From NCBI RefSeq assembly GCF_040802235.1, contig NC_133158.1:82322501-82386500 (forward strand): a stretch of 64,000 nucleotides of DNA. The letters run 5' to 3'. Positions 22,682 through 31,559 of the stretch are shown piece after piece (the stretch's first letter is position 1; each line of letters begins with the position of its first letter). Both the position numbers and the translations under genes were made by a program. The notes under the pieces were generated by a model. That model made no database searches. It saw nothing but the letters and a program-made list of their open reading frames with translations, and was not told where the DNA came from. The stretch comes from Manis javanica. Taxonomy: Eukaryota > Chordata > Mammalia > Pholidota > Manidae.

Positions 22682-25600
22682 ATGGCAATAAGTTCATACC
22701 TTTCAATAATCACCCTAAATGTAAATGGACTGAATGCACCAATCAAAAGACACAGAGTAATAGAATGGATAAAAAAGCAAGATCCATCCATATGCTGCTT
22801 ACAAGAGACTCACCTTAAACCCAAAGACATGCGCAGACTTAAAGTCAAGGGATGGAAAAAGATATTTCAGGCAAACAACAAAGAGAAGAAAGCAGGTGTT
22901 GCAATTCTGGTATCAGACGAGACAGACATCAAAATAAAGAAAGTAACAAAAGACAAAGAAGGACATTACAAAATGATAAAGGGCTCACTCCAACAAGAGG
23001 ATATAACCATCATAAATACATATGCACCCAATACAGGAGCACCAACATACCTGAAACAAATATTAACAGAAATAAAGGAGGAAATAGAATGCAATGCATT
23101 CATTCTAGGAGATTTCAACACACCACTCACTCCAAAGGACAGATCCACCAGACAGAAAATAAGTAAGGACACAGAGGCACTGAACAACACACTAGAACAG
23201 ATGGACCTAACAGACATCTACAGAACTCTACATCCAAAAGCAACAGGATACACATTCTTCTCAAGTGCACAAGAAACATTCTCCAGAATAGACCACATAC
23301 TAGGCCACAAAAAGAGCCTCAGTAAATTCCAAAGGATTGAAATCCTACCAACCAACTTTTCAGACCACAAAGGCATAAAACTAGAAATAAATTGTACAAA
23401 GAAAGCAAAAAGGCTCACAAACACATGGAGGCTTAACAACACGCTCTTAAATAATCAATGGATCAATGACCAAATCAAAATGGAGATCCAGCAATATATG
23501 GAAACAAATGACAACAACAACACTAAGTCCCAACTTCTGTGGGACACAGCAAAAGCAGTCTTAAGAGGAAAGCATACAGCAATCCAAGCATATTTAAAAA
23601 AGGAAGAACAATCCCAAATGAAAGGTCTAATGTCACAATTATTGAAATTGGAGAAAGAAGAACAAACGAGGCCTAAGGTCAGCAGAAGAAGGGACATAAT
23701 AAAGATCAGAGAAGAAATAAATAAAATTGAGAAGAATAAAACAATAGCAAAAATCAATGAAACCAAGAGCTGGTTCTACGAGAAAATAAACGAAATAGAC
23801 AAGCCTCTAGCCAGACTTATTAAGAGGAAAAGAGAGTCAACACAAATCAACAGTATCAGAAACGAGAAAGGAAAAATCACAACGGACCACACAGAAATAC
23901 AAAGAATTTTAGAGAATACTATGAAAACCTATATGCTAACAAGCTGGGAAATGTAGGAGAAATGGACAACTTCCTAGAAAAATACAACCTTCCAAGACTG
24001 ACCAAGAAAGAAACAGAAAATCTAAACAGACCAATTACCAGCAACGAAATTGAAGTGGTAATAAAAAAATCTACCAAAGAACAAAACCCCTGGGCCAGAT
24101 GGATTTACCTCAGAATTTTATCAGACATACAGGGAAGACATAATACCCATTCTCCTTAAAGTTTTCCAAAAAATAGAAGAGGAGGGGATACTCCCAAAAT
24201 CATTCTATGAAGCTAACATCACCCTAATACCAAAACCAGGCAAAGACCCCACCAAAAAAGAAAACTACAGACCAATATCCCTGAAGAACGTAGATGCAAA
24301 AATACTCAACAAAATATTAGCAAACCAAATTCAAAAATACATCAAAAGGATCCTACACCATGACCAAGAGGGATTCATCCCAGGGATGCAAGGATGGCAC
24401 AACATTTGAAAGTCCATCAACATCATCCACCACATCAACAAAAAGAAAGACAAAAACCACATGATCATCTCCATAGATGCTGAAAAAGCATTTGACAAAG
24501 TTCAACATCCATTCATGATAAAAACTCTCAGCAAAATGGGAATAGAGGGCAAGTACCTCAACATAATAAAGGCCATCTATGAAAAACCCACAGCCAACAT
24601 TATATTGAACAGCAAGAAGCTGAAAGCTTTTCCTCTGAGATCGGGAACTAGACAGGGATGCCCACTCTCCCCACTGTTATTTAACATAGTACTGGAGGTC
24701 CTAGCCATGGCAATCAGACAAAACAAAAAAATACAAGGAATCCAGATTGGTAAAGAAGAAGTTAAACTGTCACTATTTGCAGATGACATGATACTGTACA
24801 AAGGAAACCCTATAGACTCCACCCCAAAACTACTAGAACTGATATCGGAATACAGCAAAGTTGCAGGATACAAAATCAACACACAGAAATCTGTGGCTTT
24901 CCTATACACTAACAATGAACCAACAGAAAGAGAAATCAGGAAAACAACTCCATTCACCATGGCATAAAAAAAAATAAAATACCTGGGTATAAACCTAACC
25001 AAAGAAGTGAAAGACTTATACTCTGAAAACTACAAGTCACTCTTAAGAGAAATTAAAGGGGACACGAACAGATGGAAACGCATTCCATGCTCGTGGCTAG
25101 GAAGAATTAATATCGTCAAAATGGCCATCCTGCCCAAAGCAATAAACAGATTTGATGCAATCCCTGTGAAACTACCAGCAACATTCTTCAATGAACTGGA
25201 ACAAATAATTCAAAAATTCATATGGAAACACCAAAGACCCCGAATAGCCAAAGCAATCCTGAGAAAGAAGAATAAAGTAGGGGGGATTTCACTCCCCAAG
25301 TTCAAGCTCTATTATAAAGCCATAGTAATCAAGACAATTTGGTACTGGCACAAGAACAGAGCCACAGACCAATGGAACAGACTAGAGAATCCAGACATTA
25401 ACCCAGACATATATGGTCAATTAATATTTGATAAAGGAGCCATGGACATACAATGGCAAAATGACAGTCTCCTCAACAGATGGTGCTGGCAAAACTGGAC
25501 AGCTACATGTAGGAGAATGAAACTGGACCATTGCCTAACCCCATATACAAAAGTAAACTCAAAATGGATCAAAGACCTGAAAGTCATGAAACCATTAAAC

Positions 25601-26502
25601 TCTTGGAAAAAAACATAGGCAAAAACCTCTTAGACATAAACATGAGTGACCTCTTCTTTAACATATCTCCCCAGGCAAGGAAAACAACTGCAAAAATGAA
25701 CAAGTGGGACTATATTAAGCTGAAAAGCTTCTGTACAGCAAAAGACACCATCAATAGAACAAAAAGGAACCCTACAGTATGGGAGAATATATTTGAAAAT
25801 GACACATCCGATAAAGGCTTGACGTCCAGAATATATAAAGAGCTCACATGCCTCAACAAACAAAAAACAAATAACCCAATTAAAAAATGGGCAGAAGAAC
25901 TGAACAGACTGTTCTCCAAAGAAGAAATTCAGATGGCCCACAGACACATGAAAAGGTGCTGCACATCGATAATTATCAGAGAAATGCAAATTAAAACTAC
26001 AATGAGGTATCACCTCACACCAGTAAGGATGGCTGCCATCCAAAAGACAAACAACAACAAATGTTGGTGAGGCTGTGGAGAAAGGGGAACCCTCCTACAC
26101 TGCTGGTGGGAGTGTAAATTAGTTCAACCATTGTGGAAAGCAGTATGGAGGTACATCAAACTGCTCAAAATTGACTTACCATTTGACCCAGGAATTGCAC
26201 TCCTAGGAATTTACCCTAAGAATGCAGCAATCAAGTATGAGAAAGACCAATGCACCCCTATGTTTATCGCAGCACTATTTACAATAGCCAAGAAGTGGAA
26301 GCAACCTTAATGTCCATCGGTAGATGAATGTATGAAGAAGATGTGGTACATATACACAATGGAATACTACTCAGCCATAAGAAAAGAGCAAATCCTACCA
26401 TTTGCAGCAACATGGATGGAGCTGTAGGGTATTATGCTCAGTGAAACAAGCCAAGCAGAGAAAGAGAAATACCAAATGATTTCACTCATCTGTGGAGTAT
26501 AA
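22682..26502 (+). pseudogene. L1 ORF2 (endonuclease-reverse transcriptase), broken
   Basis: With indels allowed the gene spans about 1274 codons, the normal length. The N-terminal APE-type endonuclease is uninterrupted and keeps its key residues: N in LNVNGLN, E in LQETH, D in ILGDFNT and the SDH near 23353-23370. The reverse transcriptase keeps [23 protein letters not shown] and FADDM (24775-24790). Damage: a one-base loss near 23905-23911, a one-base gain in the A7 run at 24062-24068, stops at 24407 (TGA, likely from CGA), 24965 (TAA), a 4-base loss near 25577-25583, then stops at 26068 (TGA, likely from CGA), about 26308 (TAA) and about 26427 (TAG). The first two shifts compensate. ORF2p nicks target DNA and primes reverse transcription; this copy can make only the endonuclease part. 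Start taken at the ATG before AISSYLS; an in-frame ATG also lies at 22655. Confidence 0.9.
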
Positions 26503-26843
26503 GAACAAAGGAAAAACTGAAGGAACAAAATAGCAGCAGAATCACAGAACTCAAGAATGGACTAACAGGTACCAAAGGGAAAGGGACTGGGGAGGATGGG
26601 TGGGTAGGGAGGGATAAAGAAGGGGGAGAAAAAGGGGGGTATTAAGATTAGCATGCATGGGGGTGTGGGAGAAAAGGGAGGGCTGTACAACACAGACAAG
26701 ACAAGTAGTGATTCTACAACATTTTGCTATGCTGATGGACAGTGACTGTAAAGGGGTATATAGGGGGGACCTGGTATAGGGGAGAGCCTAGTAAACAAAA
26801 TATGCGTCATGTAAGTGTAGATTAATGATAAAAAAAAAAAAAA
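26503..26843 (+). other. L1 3' UTR and first poly(A) tract
   Basis: Runs from the ORF2 stop through a G-rich block (26580-26670, G-run content typical of L1 3' UTRs and able to form quadruplexes) to 'gtagattaatgat' and 14 consecutive A at 26830-26843. This is the natural 3' end of this L1 subfamily as I recognise it. A canonical AATAAA is not evident just upstream, so the site may be weak and prone to read-through, which is relevant to the 3'-transduction explanation for what follows. Confidence 0.75.
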
Positions 26844-27048
26844 GCAGTTCCTGTGTGGTGACCTCCAATGAGTTCTACCCAATGATATAAAGGGCATATA
26901 AAAGTGTAGGCAAAGGGTCTGTTTGTATTTATACAGGGGATCAAAGCCTAATTTGGCTACCCCGAAAAGGAACTAAGATACGATATGAAAAAGAACTTCC
27001 AACATCAGCACTCTCGGAAAGACTCATGCCAGAAGATGACCATCAAAA

Positions 27049-27567
27049 AACCCCAACAAAGATCCATGCACTGCTACAGGTGTAGATGCACTCATCCCAC
27101 CAGTTCCTGGACTTGCCATGGCAATGAAGAAGGAGATATCTAAGCTGGCCTGTGCATACAGCAAAACAACAAATTTGACAGGATCTAAACTGTTGGATCT
27201 CAACCAAGAATTAGGAGAAGTGCAAATTGTAGCGCTCTAAAATCTTACAACTACAGACTATTTACTGTTAAAAGAACATATGGGATGTGAACAGTCCCCA
27301 GGAATGGGTTGTTTTAATTTGTCTGATTTCTCTCAGACTGTTCAAGTTCAGTTTGACAATATTCACCATATTATAGATAAGTTTTCACAAATGCCTAAGG
27401 TGCCTAACTGGTTTTCTTGGTTTCACTGGAGATGGCTGGTAATTACAGGTATTCTTTGGTTATGTAACTGTACTCCTATTATGTTAATGTGTGTGTGCAA
27501 TTTAATTAGTAGTTTAAAACCTATACATGCTGAAGTTACTCTACAAGAAGGTATGTCAAAGAAATAA
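27049..27567 (+). pseudogene. retroviral env, transmembrane subunit remnant
   Basis: One frame can be followed from about 27049 to the TAA at 27565-27567, with a stop at 27238-27240. The first part includes a small-residue and hydrophobic segment (around VPGLAMA) that resembles a fusion-peptide region; a helical part follows; a CX6CC-like disulfide motif appears as GCEQSPGMGCF, where the first cysteine of the final pair is glycine; then a pre-membrane tryptophan-rich stretch and a hydrophobic membrane span (about 27430-27510) and a short tail. Env TM subunits of gamma- and D-type retroviruses carry CX6CC and mediate membrane fusion. With the stop, the lost cysteine and no intact surface subunit, this is a fossil. 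The last 109 codons are open. Confidence 0.65.
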
Positions 27568-28144
27568 TCAATCTTCCCAGGTTTTCTTCCACCTGCTACT
27601 TCTATAGCTTTTCTTCTTCCTTCCTAATTATAACCCTCAAGTAGAATTCATGCCTCATATCGAATTTACCGAGCATCATAATTCTTCCAAGTGGTAAAGA
27701 CACCTCAAGACAAATGCTGGGCATAGAAGCCACAGGGCATAAAATATGCAAAGAAGTAAAAAGCTAACCTTTTCAAACAATAAGGCTTCTCACTCACTTA
27801 CCAACTTAACATTTCCCTGTATGGTCCCGGAAGATGACTGATTAGCCAGAGGCGGGTAAGATTCCTCAAGGGAGGAACAACCTAAGACAGGCACAGTCAC
27901 AGGGGGGCCATCAGGTGAGAAAATGGGGATCAACAGAGGTGAGGCTTAGAACCTCCCCCACCCTGTTCTGAGAGAAATCTTCTCCATACGTGGATGTTTT
28001 ATTGCCCTTGTCTAGCTTGGATTAACACAGTCTACAGGCACACACCTGATCATATACATTTGCTCTCTTACAACTAAACTATGTTTTCTACCTTTATCTT
28101 GTATCTACCTACTACTTCAGCATTTTATTAAAAATAATAATAAT

Positions 28145-28155
28145 AAAGAGAGAAA
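28145..28155 (+). promoter_or_regulatory. polypurine tract before the ERV LTR
   Basis: AAAGAGAGAAA lies directly before the TG start of the LTR. In retroviruses the purine tract resists RNase H and primes plus-strand DNA at the U3 boundary. Its position confirms that 28156 is the LTR start and that the upstream sequence is the 3' end of a viral genome. Confidence 0.6.
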
Positions 28156-28475
28156 TGTGGTATCCACATATAAATCAAGTATAAAAATCAAATGAATATT
28201 CATATTTGAACTGACTGTTTATAGTTCATAATGCATGATCAAAACCAAAAGCCTCTGTGATGACTGCTCTTGTAATGTTCACCATGTAACTTATTCACTA
28301 TGTAAGAATTTGTTCTCCATGTAAGAACTTGTTCGTTATGCTTCAGAAGATTGGAGACTGACGAAAATTAGGCTTGGGGTGGATTAATGATTGTGCATTG
28401 GGCATTGACCTCCCTATACAGAATTTTATTGTGGTTAACAACCATTTGATCAATAAATATGAGAGATGCCCTCAC
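28156..28475 (+). repeat. partial ERV LTR (U3-R), ends at poly(A) site
   Basis: Starts TGTGGTATCCACA. A run of near-repeats reading 'catgtaac', 'tatgtaagaat', 'catgtaagaac' occupies about 28283-28335. AATAAA at 28452-28457 is followed 18 bases later by the A-tail. No U5 and no terminal CA, as expected when the copy derives from processed RNA. Confidence 0.7.
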
Positions 28476-28487
28476 AAAAAAAAAAAA

Positions 28488-28699
28488 CGTACACACTTCC
28501 AATTGTAAAATAAATAAGTAACTGGGATGTAATATATAGCATAAGGAATATAGTCAAAATATTGTAACAACTTGGTATGGTGATAGCTGGTACCTAGAAT
28601 TATCATGTATATAAATGTTAAATCACTGTGTTGTACACCTGAAACTGATGTAATATTGTGTGTCAACTACCCTTCAATAAAAACAAAAACAAAACAAAA
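28488..28699 (+). repeat. 3' end of an older-type L1 with third poly(A)
   Basis: 'acttccaattgtaaaataaataag', 'tgggatgtaatatatagcat', 'gttgtacacctgaaact' and 'ttcaataaaaac' (in pieces) are the classic L1MA/L1ME-type 3' terminus, quite different from the 3' UTR at 26503-26843. It starts abruptly at 'cgtacacacttcc', after the ERV tail, and ends in an A-rich tail (28677-28699) that joins the right 15-bp duplication. Confidence 0.75.
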
Positions 28700-28714
28700 A
28701 AAACTATTTTCTGC
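28700..28714. repeat. 15-bp target-site duplication of the L1 composite, right copy
   Basis: AAAAACTATTTTCTG, identical to 20836-20850, directly after the A-rich tail. Unique DNA (CAAATTCTTTG...) follows. Confidence 0.85.
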
Positions 28715-29689
28715 AAATTCTTTGATTTTTCTCCAGTGATTGCTTTAATCATGGGATACAGTAGTATTTATGCTGTGGTATTCATGAAAACCATGCATTC
28801 AGAATGTCACAGTTCTTTCTGAATGAATGTAATGTTGTATGGAGTATTGTGTGTGTGTGCATGTAATTCATACACCAATACTACAAATAGCATTTATTGG
28901 TACTATCTCTTGGAATAGTGGTTAATGGAGTTATTAGATGAATCTGAGGGCATGAGATTATTTATTGGGTATTACACCCCATTTTAATCATAATCATAGA
29001 TATTATAATTAATATTAATTACAATATTCATGGTAATTAATAGTGATAGAAAAATGCCTCTGAAATTAGACACCCTTTTCTTGCTTTTTCTCCTTCAGCC
29101 TTTCCTGTCTTTTAGCTTTAGCTATGAAGCTGAAGTCAGGGAAAGAAACCATCCCTTTTACTTCTAATGGATTAAGAATACAAATGTTATTGAAAAGTAA
29201 AAAAGGCATATATATTAAAATTTGAGGGAAACAATGACAGATGTCTCTGCCTTTATTCACATCATGGACTGTTGGAAGATATGACATTTTGAGTCTCCCT
29301 GCTAATACCTTCCATTCCAATTCAGTGTGAGGAGTACCTGAACCAAAATTTTGTCCTTGAACCATTGGAAAACAGAGGGAGAGTTTAACTTTACCAAATT
29401 TCTGAAGCATGGCTGAGCAGGGGAAGATAGCAGAGTTAAATGCTGGTAGGCCTTCCTTTGCACCACATCGCAAACCATGAAGTGACTGCAGAAGAGGCTG
29501 TGAAAAATTTCCATATTGAACCTTGGTCCAGAACTGCATTGAACCTGAGTCAGGAGGGGATCAATTTCCGACCCTGGACAAGTTTTGGAAGAAAACATTA
29601 ATTCAACCAACTTTCAACTTGGGCCATCGATATCAGCAGAAAAAGCTGAGTTCAGGTGGAAAAGCTGATTACCAAAATGTTGATAGGAC
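28715..29689. other. intergenic DNA with a 157-codon minus frame
   Basis: No gene that I recognise. The minus strand carries a 157-codon frame (29066-29539) overlapped by one of 102 codons, which is long for AT-rich non-repeat DNA. The translated product ends in a K/E/R-rich tail and has no recognisable domain or signal. It could be a decayed repeat, a processed-gene relic or chance. Confidence 0.5.
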
Positions 29690-29865
29690 ACATGCTTACT
29701 TACAAAGTACTTACTGTATTTCATTTGTTTTTATGACAATCCTAAATTACAGGTACTATTAATACTTCTATTTGATTGATGAGAAACATGACTTAGAAAA
29801 ACTGACTTAAGTAGATGGATCAATTTCACATAGTAAGGGAGGCCAACGTTTGAATTCATGTGAGT
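29690..29865 (-). repeat. MIR SINE, reverse orientation
   Basis: 'aagtacttactgtattt', 'gacaatcctaaattacaggtactatt', 'gatgagaaacatgacttag' and 'cacatagtaagggagg' followed by 'tttgaattcatg' (in pieces) match the reverse-strand MIR order closely: size-class phrase, two-base tally of 'tactatt', gaggaaac-type block, and the cacacagctagtaag block. Confidence 0.65.
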
Positions 29866-31189
29866 TACATATAAGTAAAGTTTGTCTTTGTGAATTCAAC
29901 TAATAAGAGGCTTGAAGTGGGGAAAAAAGAGTGTAAAAGAAAGGGGAAATTAGTTTATTTTATTTGTATTCAAAGCTGAAGATTCTTTTTAGTTTACGAA
30001 AATAGAATTTATAATATATATTCTGATTTCATCTTTAAAAACTTAATGATTGCATTAAATTTAAGTATTGCATAATAAACATAATTATAATCTGCTAATT
30101 GTGCATTAAATTTTAAAACACTTCAAGTGACAAATTTGCCTAAGGTCTGCTGAAACTTAAGGCATCCGGAAACTCTTAAGTTTTCAAAGGAAGTCATTTG
30201 TAAACTGATATCTAAGAATCTATCTGTGCTATATTTAAATAAAATTAGCAAAATACTTTCTTGAATTTTGGAAAATAAAATGAAAATATATCTTTGAACA
30301 CTTTAACCGAGTATTTTGTGATATGTCTCCTTTGTTTAATTATTACAGTTTCTGCCTCTTATGCTTCTTGAAAGCAGTGTCGTGACCTATTTTCCTTAAC
30401 ATTTTGAATAAGCAATTCAATATGCTCCTTATTTTCACTTTAGACAGGTCATCACTGTCGAAGTTTGACTCTCTTCCTGCTTTCTGATCGCATTATGAAA
30501 TTTAGTGACAGATATATCAAATTTTAGATCACTAGTCCCTAGCTGGAAGCAGTATCTTTCTAAATCTGGAGTGCCAGCCTCTCTAATTATGGGGATTCAC
30601 AGAAAAGAGAGATGTAAGGAAAATAGTGAGATACTCAACACATTCTATGTTTATTTAATTTATAAGCAGCCCTACTATTCCAAGATTAAAGATTTTAAAA
30701 ATGAAAGATTTTCCTTAGAAAACAGCTCTCCGGCATCTGCTTCTTATCAAAATTCTAAAAAATAAAAATCCCCAGAGCGAAGACAGTACTAGTTTTCTTG
30801 ATAAATGGCAAGGGGAGCTCTGGAAATGCACTTTCCTCTTCCACTTGAAAGGTACATTCAACTTTCTGTCACTGGGATGAACTATGTGAGTAACTCTGTC
30901 TGACTATTTAAATTATGCTGTAAGCATTATGATTTCAATTTTGGTTCATTTTTTTCTTTAGACCTTACTTTTATTTCTAATTATATATTGTTTTAAAAAA
31001 AGAAGCAAATGCCCTTATTCTCTCTGTGGTAAATATTACACAAATTTATGTGTTAGATAAAATGTTATATAAATGTCATTTAAATTTATTCCAGTGTGAC
31101 TAGATCTATGATTATTTCTCAGTCAAACCAAGATCTCTCTCACTTTGATTGAAATCGTCTAATTTAAATATGAGTTGGGTATGTGTATG
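29866..31189. other. intergenic DNA, no gene seen
   Basis: AT-rich. A plus frame of 86 codons (30505-30765) has no recognisable features. No RNA gene or repeat that I can name. Confidence 0.55.
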
Positions 31190-31412
31190 TAGGTAAAGCA
31201 GAGTTTTCCATCTTTATTTTGGGCATATATCTCTTTGCTGCGGGGCCAGGGAACTGTCTTGTACATTGTAGAATATTTAGCAGCATACCTGTCTTCCGCC
31301 AACTGTACACCAGGAATACTGCCTAAACCAATTCTGATAACCAAAAATGTCTCCAGACACTGCCAAATGTTCCTTGGGACACAAAATCTCCCCTAATTCA
31401 GAACTACTGATA
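31190..31412. mobile_element. MER5-like hAT-Charlie DNA transposon relic
   Basis: 'ttgtacattgtagaatatttagcagcat' and 'ccaaaaatgtctccagacactgccaaatgt' (in pieces), then a 'ggacacaaaatctcccctaattcagaactact' end, follow the MER5A layout phrase by phrase (cattgtaggatgtttagcagcat..., aaatgtctccagacattgccaaatgt...). Non-autonomous; no transposase frame. Inserted next to, or into, the minus-strand L1 that begins at about 31560. Confidence 0.72.
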
Positions 31413-31559
31413 GATGACAATAGTTGTACCATGTCTATATATATATCTGTATAGTATACTATTATATTATCTCCAAGTTCTCTCCATAATCTGCTGTGAC
31501 ATACAGTTTATAGGCAGGTCTCAGCAGACCTGTGAAATACTGATGTGTGGAGTATGCCA

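Larger units (their letters stand above)
26844..28487 (+). mobile_element. retrocopy of an ERV env-3'LTR transcript, poly(A)-tailed
   Basis: Contains, in order, the end of a retroviral envelope surface part, a transmembrane subunit (27049-27567), a 570-base untranslated stretch, a short polypurine run (28145-28155), an LTR beginning TGTGGTATCC at 28156, an AATAAA at 28452-28457, and 12 A at 28476-28487. It ends at a poly(A) site within the LTR and lacks U5, so the template was a polyadenylated viral RNA, not a provirus: the signature of L1-driven retrocopying. It begins directly after the A-tract of the L1. I recognise the sequence as one that is highly repeated in some mammal, possibly pangolin, but cannot verify that. 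Gag and pol are absent. Confidence 0.72.
20851..28699 (+). mobile_element. composite insertion: full-length L1 + ERV env-LTR retrocopy + old L1 3' end
   Basis: One insertion bounded by a 15-bp duplication. In order: L1 5' UTR, ORF1, ORF2 and 3' UTR ending in 14 A (26830-26843); a 1.6-kb retroviral env-to-LTR segment ending in 12 A (28476-28487); a 210-base older-type L1 3' end with AATAAA-like signal and A-rich tail (28488-28699). L1 normally supplies endonuclease and reverse transcriptase and copies RNA from its poly(A) end. Three poly(A) tails in one duplication can come from 3' transduction of a neighbouring tandem pair, from template jumping during one reverse-transcription event, or from a lineage that already carried the ERV tail; a later insertion of the ERV copy into an A-run is also possible. 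Both L1 genes are broken, so the copy is inactive. Confidence 0.8.

Noticed and set aside
25630-26043. 137-codon minus-strand frame, and one of 141 codons at 24577-25002
   Set aside because: Antisense shadows of L1 ORF2, which is A-rich on the plus strand and therefore poor in minus-strand stops in certain frames.
20851-26843. L1 ending at 26843 as a separate insertion with its own duplication
   Set aside because: No copy of AAAAACTATTTTCTG or any other flank repeat follows the A-tract at 26843; the only match to the left flank is after 28699.
28283-28335. CRISPR-like short repeats (catgtaac / tatgtaagaat / catgtaagaac)
   Set aside because: Only three imperfect units without spacers, inside an ERV LTR of a mammalian genome.
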